Assembly (NCBI GenBank): GCA_016795035.1
Contig: JAEUIT010000019.1
Coordinates: 21,298 to 85,297, forward strand
Direction: 5' to 3'
Source: Phycisphaerae bacterium
Lineage (GTDB): Bacteria; Planctomycetota; Phycisphaerae; Phycisphaerales; SM1A02
DNA: 64,000 nt
Shown: in pieces, positions 24,901 to 32,717 of the stretch
Layout of the letters: every line of letters begins with the position of its first letter
How positions within the stretch are numbered: the first letter of the stretch is position 1
The notes under the pieces: generated by a model
Told to the model about the DNA's origin: nothing
Database searches by the model: none
What the model saw: only the letters and a program-made list of their open reading frames with translations
Made by a program: the position numbers and the translations under genes

Positions 24901-25109
24901 TCGCGGCGTCGCAGCGGCGTCGCGACGCGCTCGGCGTCGACATTCCGCCGCGCGAGGTCGAGCGCTACGAGGAGGCCTTCGAGGCGGTCCGCGCGACGAT
25001 GTCGGCAGGGGCCTTCGAGACGTCGTGGCACGACGGCGTCCTCCTATCCGACGACGAGGCGTCGGCGATCGTGGGCGCGTCGGAGTTCGACAGCGGCGCC
25101 GTCCAGTGA
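21930..25109 (+). CDS. Ser/Thr protein kinase fused to STAND ATPase and TPR region
   Basis: 1059 residues, no membrane helix. Residues ~43-325 are a Hanks kinase: LLGGGGFGNVWLG, VAIKRLRAELV, HRDIKPANIM, with the DFG metal motif as VDWGLA, and FAGTAEYMAPEQFEGH. Residues ~350-640 are a STAND-type NTPase: Walker A SGPSGCGKSW, Walker B LLLVLDNAD and GLPRAIELVASRL. Then a winged-helix-like part (VEDVCCDERLPAAALHEL) and a helical TPR-like region to ~1000 (QTRFAIGLLDLFEGKLPEAR). Inferred: a cytosolic signalling switch in which TPRs sense a ligand, the STAND module oligomerises and the kinase phosphorylates targets. Possibly acts on neighbours; no partner can be named. Confidence 0.88.
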   Translation: MSNPSDDLTSDHGPSGEPVFGAVRSAADPSEIPAELESGRYRFVRLLGGGGFGNVWLGLDMKWSPGREVAIKRLRAELVRHPDWRAMHSDALAGRLRSPHVAQIYDIVKDGEGLALVMEYVAGMTLRERIVQSGRLTVDETMRVGRAVAHALDEAHSKRIIHRDIKPANIMIADDVGSPGGGRQIDEKAVKVVDWGLALGVPQWNRSLGELPFGDDDTRWLPADGQLRFAGTAEYMAPEQFEGHVDRQADVWAYGCLLYECLVGERAFQGRGPDLLRKIAEAAVDFSPLPPSTPQRLRTLIELCLQPEPRRRLRDIASVFAFLGDETAQRVVRVEARSPKDLLPLQPPSAVLRTELVASAVDAVRDSALVALSGPSGCGKSWIATRVARAMLDPASGQRLGAGAARVDLVGIDDVKTAIARIAAVLREIDGDRSDAVDAESLRQRILRVAADGLLLVLDNADGVMRELPDLLRGVLAPGLRVVATARRSPTHPAWTVVRVPPLTCPGDVRGQEGVMSAAALRGFESVQLFTMRAKAARRSFELTNENAAAVAETCRRLGGLPRAIELVASRLGFLAPDEVVARLPQLVRPLVADSALPAGDTLARTVQWSIDSTTPDERLLLERLSVFEGSWTLASVEDVCCDERLPAAALHELLNGLVDLGLVQEESGVTRPRFRVLEFVRDQCRQRLATPERSDEAAALRSRHLARFRELASEAPPVNDWGHRVPRSAQRLELEHELDDCRAAIEWGIASPLQLEAVADLAIDMQDHWYQRGRYRQGIDLVQSVLAAWGDRGDVRQVRLLAARAKLFWARDARAAHDGYLRALALQRARVTTSDVRDAPIERTRMARLLQNVGLTAQQTDALAESRPALEEALAIYRDLRDQLGVAQTRFAIGLLDLFEGKLPEARVEFDSALPTVRESGDSVLLGAIYQYKGRLELACGRLAESIRWCRDALAMRRAAYEPAGVADSLRLAGEIAVARGLPRVAVRLFAASQRRRDALGVDIPPREVERYEEAFEAVRATMSAGAFETSWHDGVLLSDDEASAIVGASEFDSGAVQ

Positions 25110-25288
25110 GTCGTTAGCCGGGCGGCCGGCCTCGCGAGGGGATCGCCGGCGGCAGCAACGCGGAGCGCAGTTTCCGCCGAAACGTGGAGATTCTTCGCGC
25201 CCGCCTCACCATGAGGGGGTTTTCCCCGGGGCAACTGTCGGTAGTGTGCCCACGTCATCGCCGTCGCCCCTCTCCGGAGTCAGCGCCC

Positions 25289-25771
25289 ATGCCAGCCCAC
25301 GGTCCGAACCCCGGCTCCGGATTCCGGAACTTCCTCTTCCTCGTGGCAGTGTTCGCGGCCGCATTCGGCGGCGGGTACGCGGGCGTCAAATGGGGCACGC
25401 CGAAGCTCGAGAAGCCCGACGGGCCGCTGATCCCGTACGTCGGCACCGCCGGAGTTCCCGTGAAGGTCGAGCTCGCGCCGCCGACGGCCGTCTTCACGAA
25501 GGGGCTCACGCCGCCCAGCTCGACCACGCTGAAACTCTCGGGCGGAGCGAACCCCGTGATGCTGCGAGTGAAGCAGAGCGGATCGGCGCTCGTCGGCTTG
25601 CCGGTCGACCTCGACATCGGCGCGAACGGCAACGCATCGATCGACCTCGTCCTGAGCCCCGACGCACCGACAGGCAGCTTCTACGTCACCCTCGTCGTGC
25701 TCGAGAAGAACACGGACGGCGCGTGGATCGAGACCGACAAGCAGAAGATCATCACCTTCACCGTCCAGTGA
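25289..25771 (+). CDS. Small exported protein with AGVPVKV motif (paralogue 1)
   Basis: 160 residues. An N-terminal membrane/signal segment (FRNFLFLVAVFAAAFGGGYAG) is followed by a beta-rich region. The motif GTAGVPVKVELAPP near residue 50 is shared with the next two genes. The C-terminal half reads SFYVTLVVLEKN and ends in ITFTVQ. The domain resembles an immunoglobulin-like fold in composition, but this is inference. The ATG at 25289 gives the signal segment directly; the frame is open upstream to 25184. Function unknown. Confidence 0.7.
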   Translation: MPAHGPNPGSGFRNFLFLVAVFAAAFGGGYAGVKWGTPKLEKPDGPLIPYVGTAGVPVKVELAPPTAVFTKGLTPPSSTTLKLSGGANPVMLRVKQSGSALVGLPVDLDIGANGNASIDLVLSPDAPTGSFYVTLVVLEKNTDGAWIETDKQKIITFTVQ

Positions 25772-25812
25772 CCGCCTCTCCACGTTGCAGCAAACGCCCC
25801 CGAGATCCCGCC

Positions 25813-26562
25813 ATGCGATCGACCCGACTCCTGATGACGCTCGTCGTTGCAGCCGCTGCAGTCCTGCCCGCATGCAACACGGTGCCGCCGGCGTCAGCCC
25901 CTCCAACGAAGGGCCCTGGCACGCAGACCGCCGGAGTGCCGGTCAAGGTGACCATTCCGAGTCAGATTGCCCCGGGCGCGAGCTTCCCGATCATGATCGA
26001 GTTCGACGGATGGGAGCGACCTGGTGGTCCGTTTGAGCTTTCCTATTCGGACGAGTCGCTGCTCGACGCTCCCGTTCGCAACCATATGGCGACCTCGAAG
26101 TTCACGGTCGTCTACGCGAGGGCTGCGAGCAATGTGACGGATCGGCGTCCGCTGGTGGTGACGGCGAAGGCCAATCTTCGATCGAAGGACTCGAACGCGG
26201 CGACGGTCGGTTCGAGCCGTTCGGCTGCGGAGTCGAGGTCGGCAGCGCTCACCGTCGACCTCGGCCCATTGACCGCCGGCGTTCCCGTCAAGGTCGAGTT
26301 GGACGACGCGCTTCCGGGCGAACTCGTGACCGGGACGGTCGAGATGAAGAACTTCCAAAGCGCCGGGCAGGTGCGATTTGAGTATCTCGGCACCGAGGGA
26401 GTGCTCGTTCGCGCCCCGCAACGGTGGCGGGCCAGCGCCAGCGTCTGGAAGTTCCAAGTCCGAGTTCGCCCGAACGCCGCGGTCGATTCCGTCTGCATCA
26501 TCGGCGCCTACACGAAGAGCGACATGTCCGACATTGTTTGGGGCACGTTCACCGTACGTTGA
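25813..26562 (+). CDS. Exported lipoprotein with two AGVPVKV motifs (paralogue 2)
   Basis: 249 residues. The signal peptide ends in a lipobox AAVLPAC at residues ~15-21, so it is probably a lipoprotein. Two beta-rich halves each begin with AGVPVKV (QTAGVPVKVTIPSQ and TAGVPVKVELDD), which looks like an internal duplication of the domain in the flanking genes. It ends IVWGTFTVR, like the VQWATIRVK end of the third gene. It follows the first paralogue by 41 bases. Function unknown. Confidence 0.75.
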   Translation: MRSTRLLMTLVVAAAAVLPACNTVPPASAPPTKGPGTQTAGVPVKVTIPSQIAPGASFPIMIEFDGWERPGGPFELSYSDESLLDAPVRNHMATSKFTVVYARAASNVTDRRPLVVTAKANLRSKDSNAATVGSSRSAAESRSAALTVDLGPLTAGVPVKVELDDALPGELVTGTVEMKNFQSAGQVRFEYLGTEGVLVRAPQRWRASASVWKFQVRVRPNAAVDSVCIIGAYTKSDMSDIVWGTFTVR

Positions 26563-26595
26563 GCCATTGTCCGCAACCCAGGGATCAGAGACTCC

Positions 26596-27315
26596 ATGAC
26601 ACGCACCCTCGCCCTCGTCGCACTCGTCGTTGCAGCCGGACTGCTCCTGTCGGCGTGTGCGGCGGAAACCCGCAGCGGCGGTGCCGAGCCTTCGGGACGT
26701 GACGACCAGCGGATCCTCACGGCCGGCGTTCCCGTCAAGGTCTCGTTGCCGCCCGAAGTGCCTTCAGGCACCGAGTTCCCGATCGTCATCACGTTCAGCG
26801 GGATGTCGACGGGGGGCGGCCGGTACGCGCTCTTCTATCAGCCCGAGTCGCCGCTCACCATCGGCGTGACGTACGAATGGGCCTCGACGTCGCCGTTAGT
26901 CAGGACGGCGCGAGCGAAGCCGGCACGACCGCAGGACGATGACGTGACGATCGCGGCAGCGACGGAAAAAGGCATCGCCCACGAGACCACGCGGGTCAAG
27001 AAACATGTCACGGCGCCGTCGAGTAGCGCTGGCAGGGTCATGGCCGTCAGTAGCGCGGATGTCGGGCGCGGCATGCAGGCGACCGTCACCGTCACCATGA
27101 CGGACTTCCACAGCAAGGCCGGCGCCATTGCCACCCTCGTGAGCTCAGACCCGCGCCTCGACCGCAGGACGCTGCAGCAGACTGCGAGCGGCGCCTCCTG
27201 GAGTTTCACGTTCGACGTGCCGGCGGATGCGAAGCCGGGCGACGTTGTCGTGGTCGGCGTCTCCGTACTCTCGGATCGCAGCGACGTCCAATGGGCCACG
27301 ATCCGAGTGAAGTGA
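26596..27315 (+). CDS. Exported lipoprotein with AGVPVKV motif (paralogue 3)
   Basis: 239 residues. The signal peptide ends in GLLLSAC, a clear lipobox. The mature protein begins TAGVPVKVSLPPEVPSGTEF and has a second beta-rich half ending SDVQWATIRVK. It has the same plan as the previous protein but keeps only one AGVPVKV motif. It follows by 33 bases and converges with lepA (16-base gap). Function unknown; the three genes probably form one operon. Confidence 0.75.
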   Translation: MTRTLALVALVVAAGLLLSACAAETRSGGAEPSGRDDQRILTAGVPVKVSLPPEVPSGTEFPIVITFSGMSTGGGRYALFYQPESPLTIGVTYEWASTSPLVRTARAKPARPQDDDVTIAAATEKGIAHETTRVKKHVTAPSSSAGRVMAVSSADVGRGMQATVTVTMTDFHSKAGAIATLVSSDPRLDRRTLQQTASGASWSFTFDVPADAKPGDVVVVGVSVLSDRSDVQWATIRVK

Positions 27316-27331
27316 CCTCCGTCGCCGGACG

Positions 27332-29146
27332 TCAGTCTCCCTGATCGAGCACGGCCATGAAGGCTTCCTGCGGGATGGAGACGACGCCAATCGTCTTCAT
27401 GCGCTTCTTGCCTTCCTTCTGCTTCTCGAGGAGCTTGCGCTTGCGGCTGATGTCGCCGCCGTAGCACTTCGCGGTGACGTTCTTGCGGAGCGCGCTGATC
27501 GATTCGCGGGCGATGACCTTGCCGCCGATCGCCGCCTGCAACGGGATCTCGAACTGGTGGCGGTCGATCTGCTTCTTCAGCTTCTGGAGGATGCAGCGGC
27601 TGCGATACTCGGCGTTCGAGCGATGGCAGATGAGGGACAGCGCCTCGACCGTCTCGCCGTTGACGAGGATCACGACCTTCACGAGGTTCTCCTCGCGATA
27701 GTCGAGGATCTCGTAGTCCATCGTGCCGTAGCCGCGGGTGATCGACTTCAGCTTGTCGTAGAAGTCGTAGATGATCTCGGCGAGCGGAAGCTCGTAGTCG
27801 AGGATCTGCCGGTCGTCGGAGAGGAACTTCTGCGCCTTGAACGTGCCGCGGCGCGTCTCGCAGAGTTTCATCAGATCGCCGATGCAATCCTGCGGGCAGA
27901 TGATCTCGAGCTTCACGATCGGCTCGCGGATCGACTTGACCTTCGACAGGTCGGGCAAGTCCGCGGGATTGTGGATCTCGATCGTCGAGCCGTCGTTCAT
28001 GTCGACGAGGTACGAGACGGTCGGCGCCGTCTGCACGATCTCGACGCCGCCTTCGCGCTCGAGCCGCTCCTGGATGATGTCCATGTGCAGGAGGCCGAGG
28101 AAGCCGCAGCGGAAGCCGAAACCTAACGCCTCGCTGTGCTCGACCTCGAACGTGAAGCTTGCATCGTTGAGATGGAGCTTCTCGATCGCCTCGCGCAGGG
28201 CTTCGAAGTCGCCCTTCTTGCCGCTCGAGCCGTCCGCGCCGGCGCTCGCCGGGTAGAAGTCGCAGAAGACCATCTGCTTCGGCTCCTTGTAGCCGGGCAG
28301 CGCCGCGTCGGCGGGTTCGTACTCGAGCGTGATCGTGTCGCCGACGCGCACGTCGCCGAGCGACTTGATCGCGCCGCACATGTAACCCACTTCGGCGGTG
28401 TCGAGCGAATCGACCTTCTTGATGAACGGCGTGTAGCGGCCGAGTTCGGTGACGAAGAACGTGCGGCCCGTTCCCATCATCCGGATCTTGTCGCCCATCT
28501 TGATCTTCCCGTCGAAGACGCGGAAGTAGACGACGACGCCCTTGTAGTCGTCGTAGTGGCTGTCGAAGATGAGCGCCCGCAATTTCGACGTTTCAGCCGC
28601 GCGCGGGGCGGGCAGCCGGTCGCAGATCGCGTCGAGGAGTTCGGGAATGCCGCGGCCGGTCTTCGCGCTCACGAGGATGCAGTCCTCGGCGCGGAACCCG
28701 AAGACTTGCTCGATCTCCATCGCGACCTTGTCCGGGTCGGCGGCGGGGAGATCGATCTTGTTGATGACCGGGATGAGCTCGAGGCCGTTGGCAACGGCGA
28801 GATAGGCGTTCGCGACGGTCTGTGCCTGCACGCCCTGCGTCGAGTCGACGACGAGGACGGCGCCTTCGCACGCGGTCAACGCGCGCGAGACCTCGTAGGC
28901 GAAGTCGACGTGCCCGGGCGTATCGATGAAGTTGAGCTGGTAGTTCTCGCCCTTGTGGGTGTGGTAGACCGTGACCGCGCTCGCCTTGATCGTGATGCCG
29001 CGCTCGCGCTCGAGATCCATCGAGTCGAGGAGCTGGGCCTTCGCCTCACGGTCGCTGACCGCCTTCGTGGCTTGCAGGAGTCGGTCGGCCAGGGTGCTTT
29101 TCCCGTGGTCGATGTGGGCGATGATGGAGAAGTTTCGGATAGGCAC
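27332..29146 (-). CDS. lepA: Elongation factor 4 (LepA)
   Basis: 604 residues, normal length. A translational GTPase that back-translocates or remodels ribosomes. GTPase motifs: AHIDHGKSTLADRL (G1), RERGITIKAS (G2), DTPGHVDF (G3), NKIDLPAADP (G4). The C-terminal LepA-specific region is CHRSNAEYRSR through KCYGGDISRKRKLLEKQKE, the diagnostic EF4 segment. The start MPIRNFSIIAH at 29146 is unambiguous. Confidence 0.97.
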   Translation of the reverse strand: MPIRNFSIIAHIDHGKSTLADRLLQATKAVSDREAKAQLLDSMDLERERGITIKASAVTVYHTHKGENYQLNFIDTPGHVDFAYEVSRALTACEGAVLVVDSTQGVQAQTVANAYLAVANGLELIPVINKIDLPAADPDKVAMEIEQVFGFRAEDCILVSAKTGRGIPELLDAICDRLPAPRAAETSKLRALIFDSHYDDYKGVVVYFRVFDGKIKMGDKIRMMGTGRTFFVTELGRYTPFIKKVDSLDTAEVGYMCGAIKSLGDVRVGDTITLEYEPADAALPGYKEPKQMVFCDFYPASAGADGSSGKKGDFEALREAIEKLHLNDASFTFEVEHSEALGFGFRCGFLGLLHMDIIQERLEREGGVEIVQTAPTVSYLVDMNDGSTIEIHNPADLPDLSKVKSIREPIVKLEIICPQDCIGDLMKLCETRRGTFKAQKFLSDDRQILDYELPLAEIIYDFYDKLKSITRGYGTMDYEILDYREENLVKVVILVNGETVEALSLICHRSNAEYRSRCILQKLKKQIDRHQFEIPLQAAIGGKVIARESISALRKNVTAKCYGGDISRKRKLLEKQKEGKKRMKTIGVVSIPQEAFMAVLDQGD

Positions 29147-29253
29147 GGGAGGGCGACCGCGATCGGCGGCGAGAGTCCCGCATCATACCGGCACGCCCGT
29201 CGCCGCCGCGATCCTTGCGAGTCGTATCCGTCGACGAGCCGTCGGCCGTCGTT

Positions 29254-29718
29254 TCACGCACGTGGCCGGGCCAAGTCTGCGGCGTGGGCCCCGCATTCGC
29301 CGCACGTCGAGGGAAGCCCGGACGGCGGAAGGAGATGCCCGCACCGCTCGCAGACCCGGATGCCGCGATTTCGCATGGCCGAGCGGACGAAGGGGCCGTA
29401 CGACCGGTTCATCGCCACGACGAAGGTGACGTGCTGGACGAGGAGATATGCGGCCCCGACCACGAGCGCCGCGACGAGTCCGCCGGTGGTCGACAGGATC
29501 CCGGCCAGATCCTTTGTCGTCGCCTCGACGACCAAGATTCCCGCAACGAGCACGAGGGTGGGCAGGAGGGAGAGGACGCAGAACGACGCGATCGCCCGTG
29601 GCGAGCGAAGCATGCCGAGGTTCGCCTTCCAGTGGAGCGAGAGCTGCTCACGGAGGGGCGGCGCGAACGACGGATCGTGGAAGCTCGGCCACCAGATCGA
29701 TCGAAGGCGGTCGCTCAT
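29254..29718 (-). CDS. Small membrane protein with C-terminal zinc ribbon
   Basis: 154 residues. Two membrane segments (about 40-62 and 75-100) are followed by VRSAMRNRGIRVCERCGHL and CGECGAHAAD, a two-CxxC zinc ribbon near the C-terminus. The same parts occur in reverse order in the proteins at 6417, 56149 and 57440. The start ATG at 29718 overlaps the stop of the upstream gene (ATGA), so the two are translationally coupled. Function unknown. Confidence 0.75.
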   Translation of the reverse strand: MSDRLRSIWWPSFHDPSFAPPLREQLSLHWKANLGMLRSPRAIASFCVLSLLPTLVLVAGILVVEATTKDLAGILSTTGGLVAALVVGAAYLLVQHVTFVVAMNRSYGPFVRSAMRNRGIRVCERCGHLLPPSGLPSTCGECGAHAADLARPRA

Positions 29719-30620
29719 CGAGTCGGCGGAGCGGAGCCGGGCGTCGACGGCGTTGCGGGCGCGGCCGGAGCCGCGTCACTCGGCGTTGCAGGCGCTGCGG
29801 CGCCCGAACTCGGCGTTGCAGCCGGCTTCTCGACCGTCTCGATGACGCGATCGAGCGTGCCTTCGATGCCGCGGAGCCGCATGTACGGACGGCCGGTGTC
29901 GTCGCGCGTGGGTTCAAAGAGCGAGCGCGCGATCGACGGCGAATCGGGCGTGAGTTCGACGCGGCCGTCCTTCAAGCGCCACGAGCCCTGATGGCTCGCG
30001 ATCACGACGGGGCGCTCGTCGCCCGACTTCGCCGGAACGACGTAGCGGTAGCGCAACGATGGCTTCAACTCGAGCGTTCCGCCTTGACCGAGCCAGAGAC
30101 CGATGACGAAGTCTTCCTCGACGAGCGGCGGCGCGTCGATGCGGACCATCGGCGCGAACTTGCGCACCGTCACCTGGGTCGAGCTGCCTTCCTTCGTGAG
30201 AACGATTCGCGTGCGCGCTTCCTTCCGCGCCGAGTACGGCTCGAGCCAGAGCGTCGCGTAGTTCTGCCGCACCCAGCGGCCGACTTCGAGCGGCTTCTCG
30301 AAACGGTTCTGCGTCGCGAAGAGGCGGTACATGCCTTCGGGCGTGAGTTCGAGGAGTTGCGCGCCGTTCGTCCACCAGCCTTCGACGGGCTCGGGCGCCT
30401 CGGGGTCGATCTTGAGCCGCGTGTCGACGGGCGGCGACGGCGCCTTTTCCTGCGTGGCGTCGGGCGCGGCGGCGCCGCCGTCCGTCGACTCCTGGGCCAC
30501 GCCGACGGACGTCAGCGCGGCTGCAACGAGGAGCGCGAAGGCGGAACGAACCGAAAGACGACGCGGCGAGGTCCGTACGCGAGCAACGGTCGGCGCGGGC
30601 GTCGGCTCAAGAGTCGGCAT
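29715..30620 (-). CDS. Secreted protein of unknown function
   Basis: 301 residues. A long N-terminus leads to a hydrophobic signal segment (SAFALLVAAALTSVGVAQES) at about residues 26-45. The mature part is beta-rich (VEGWWTNGAQLLELTPEGMY, GRWVRQNYATLWLEP) and resembles lipocalin-like or DUF-type secreted proteins without a clear match. The C-terminal 50 residues are Ala/Pro/Ser-rich. Two exact CTGCAACG motif copies sit in that tail (29779 and 29809). The ATG at 30620 is preferred; an in-frame ATG at 30671 is possible. Confidence 0.6.
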   Translation of the reverse strand: MPTLEPTPAPTVARVRTSPRRLSVRSAFALLVAAALTSVGVAQESTDGGAAAPDATQEKAPSPPVDTRLKIDPEAPEPVEGWWTNGAQLLELTPEGMYRLFATQNRFEKPLEVGRWVRQNYATLWLEPYSARKEARTRIVLTKEGSSTQVTVRKFAPMVRIDAPPLVEEDFVIGLWLGQGGTLELKPSLRYRYVVPAKSGDERPVVIASHQGSWRLKDGRVELTPDSPSIARSLFEPTRDDTGRPYMRLRGIEGTLDRVIETVEKPAATPSSGAAAPATPSDAAPAAPATPSTPGSAPPTR

Positions 30621-30722
30621 TGGTGGGGCTCCGAGAAAATCGTCTAGGGCAGCAACTCGAACGGCGGCCATCGTACGTACGCGGCTTCGCCAAGGATCCC
30701 CACAGATCACTTGTATCTTCCA

Positions 30723-30751
30723 TTGTGGCGCGTGACCGAGTGCCGTATGGT
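30723..30751 (+). promoter_or_regulatory. Candidate promoter of the hybrid histidine kinase
   Basis: TTGTGG (30723-30728) and TATGGT (30746-30751) are separated by 17 bases, about 90 bases upstream of the chosen start. It supports an internal start at 30840 or 30849 over the far upstream ATG at 30711. Confidence 0.4.
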
Positions 30752-30839
30752 GCAGACGGCGACGTGGGGTCGGACCTACTCGCCGCGCTGCGCAGCGAGG
30801 CGGCGGAGCCGAGCCACTGGCTCGACGGCATCGGAATGG

Positions 30840-32513
30840 ATGGCCACCATGTCGAAGCACTCGGAGTCAGGAGAGGGCACGTTGGCGACGCGGCCGAGCG
30901 CGGGTGCGGCGGAGATGCCGCTGGCGTCGCTTGAGCGGCGACTCTTCGTGGGCGGCCCCGTTGCCGTCTTCCGCTGGGTCGCGGTCCCCGGTTGGCCGGT
31001 CGAGTACGTCTCGCCCAACATCGCGGGGATCTTCGGCCACACCGCCGACGACTTCCTCACGGGCCGCGTTTCGTACGCGTCGGTCGTCTACCCCGAGGAC
31101 CTCTCGCGGGTCGCGGCGGAAGTGGCGGCGTTCAGCGCGTCGGGCGTGCCGTACTTCGAACAGGACTATCGCATCGTCCGCGCCGACGGAGAGGTGCGCT
31201 GGCTCTACGACTTCACCGCCGTCGTGCGCAACGAGCGCGGCGACATCACGCACTACGAAGGCTACGTTCTCGACATCACCGAGCGACGTCGCGCCGAGTC
31301 GGAGCGTCGAGAACTCGAAGTGCGCATGCATCAAACGCAGAAGCTCGAGAGCCTCGGCGTGCTGGCGGGCGGGATCGCGCACGACTTCAACAACCTTCTG
31401 GTGGGCGTGCTCGGCAACGCGGAGTTGGCGCTCGCGGAGACGCGCGAGGGGTCCTCGCTGCACGACGCAGTCGTTCGCATCCGAGCCGCGGCGCAGCGCG
31501 CGGCGGAGCTCGCCCAGCAGATGCTCGCCTACACGGGCCGGGCTGAGGCGCGGGCCGAGCGCATCGACGTGGGGGCTCTGGTGCGCGAGACCGTGTCCCT
31601 CCTCGGCGTCTCGCTCTCGGCGCGGGCGAAGGTCCGCTGTCGGGTCGAGCCCGGCCTTCCCGAGGTGCTCGGCGACGCCGTGCAGATCCGGCGGGTCGTC
31701 ATGAACCTCCTCACCAATGCGTCGGACGCGCTTGGCGAGTCGGAAGGCTCGATCGAGGCGACGGCGAGTGCGATGACGCTCGGGCGTGGCGAGATCTCCA
31801 CGTTTCAGGTCGGCCAGGCCATCGAGCCGGGTCTCTACGTCGCGGTCGACGTCCGCGACGACGGGTGCGGCATGTCCGACGAGACGGTCGCGCGAATGTT
31901 CGATCCCTTCTTCACGACGAAGTTCGTCGGGCGAGGCCTAGGTCTCGCCTCTGCGCTGGGCATCGTCCGAGCGCACCGCGGCGCGATCCGCGTTCGGTCG
32001 ACGCCCGGAAAGGGGACGTGGATCCGGGTTCTCCTTCCGTGTGCGTCCGAGCCGTCGGCGCCGACGTCCCGGTCGCCGATCCCGCAGGCCGACGTCGCCC
32101 CGCTCGACGGCGTGCGGCTTCTCGTCGTCGACGACGAGCCGATGGTGCGAGACGTCGTGGTCCGCTTCGCACTGTCGTTAGGCTGTACGGCGCGCGGTGC
32201 GGCGGACGGCGACGAGGCGATCGCGGTCCTCGCCGCAGCACCTGACGCGATCGACTGCGTGCTGATTGATGCGACGATGCCCGGTCGATCGGGCATCGAG
32301 ACGCTCGCCGCGCTGCGCGAGCTGCGCCCCGGCCTGCCGGCCATCGTCATGAGCGGATTCGTGGACGCGGACCCGACCGCTGCGGCCGCGGGCCGAGGCG
32401 GCGGCGATCGTGAGCCGATCGGCGGGTTCCTGCAGAAGCCCTTCTCGCCCGACGATCTCGCCAGCGCGCTGCGCGTCGCCCTGTCGACGCAACGGGCTGC
32501 CGCCGAGTCGTAA
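30840..32513 (+). CDS. PAS-containing hybrid histidine kinase with C-terminal receiver
   Basis: 557 residues, no membrane helix, so probably cytosolic. PAS domain ~45-150 (VEYVSPNIAGIFGHT, QDYRIVRADGEVRWLYDF). The dimerisation/phosphoacceptor region has the His in LAGGIAHDFNNLL; the ATPase part has VVMNLLTNASDAL, DDGCGMSDE, MFDPFFTTK and GRGLGLAS. The receiver (~425-550) has VVDDEPMVRD, the acceptor Asp in LIDATMPG and the Lys in FLQKPFS. Start at 30840 (MATMSK); MSK at 30849 is an alternative. It lies upstream of the nos cluster, but no link can be shown. Confidence 0.9.
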   Translation: MATMSKHSESGEGTLATRPSAGAAEMPLASLERRLFVGGPVAVFRWVAVPGWPVEYVSPNIAGIFGHTADDFLTGRVSYASVVYPEDLSRVAAEVAAFSASGVPYFEQDYRIVRADGEVRWLYDFTAVVRNERGDITHYEGYVLDITERRRAESERRELEVRMHQTQKLESLGVLAGGIAHDFNNLLVGVLGNAELALAETREGSSLHDAVVRIRAAAQRAAELAQQMLAYTGRAEARAERIDVGALVRETVSLLGVSLSARAKVRCRVEPGLPEVLGDAVQIRRVVMNLLTNASDALGESEGSIEATASAMTLGRGEISTFQVGQAIEPGLYVAVDVRDDGCGMSDETVARMFDPFFTTKFVGRGLGLASALGIVRAHRGAIRVRSTPGKGTWIRVLLPCASEPSAPTSRSPIPQADVAPLDGVRLLVVDDEPMVRDVVVRFALSLGCTARGAADGDEAIAVLAAAPDAIDCVLIDATMPGRSGIETLAALRELRPGLPAIVMSGFVDADPTAAAAGRGGGDREPIGGFLQKPFSPDDLASALRVALSTQRAAAES

Positions 32514-32637
32514 GTCGGTTTTCCAACGCCGATTGCGGACACACGCGGCGAAGCCCGCCGCGCCGCGGAAAGCGCCGAGAGCGGGGGGTGGGTCGCCTCG
32601 AAGCGAGTCGTCCGGGCGTTTCGTGCCGCCTTTCCTC

Positions 32638-32666
32638 TTGACGGACGGGCATAAGGGCGATATATC
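32638..32666 (+). promoter_or_regulatory. Candidate promoter of the nos cluster
   Basis: TTGACG (32638-32643) and TATATC (32661-32666) are separated by 17 bases, inside an unusually A/T-rich stretch (32651-32675). It lies about 50 bases before the cytochrome c start. No FNR-like TTGAT-N4-ATCAA was found. The Rrf2-type regulator encoded at the end of the cluster is a candidate to bind here. Confidence 0.55.
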
Positions 32667-32717
32667 TATAAACAACCTCGGAAATGTGTTGCAGCCGGGG
32701 TGTACCGCGAGGACCAC

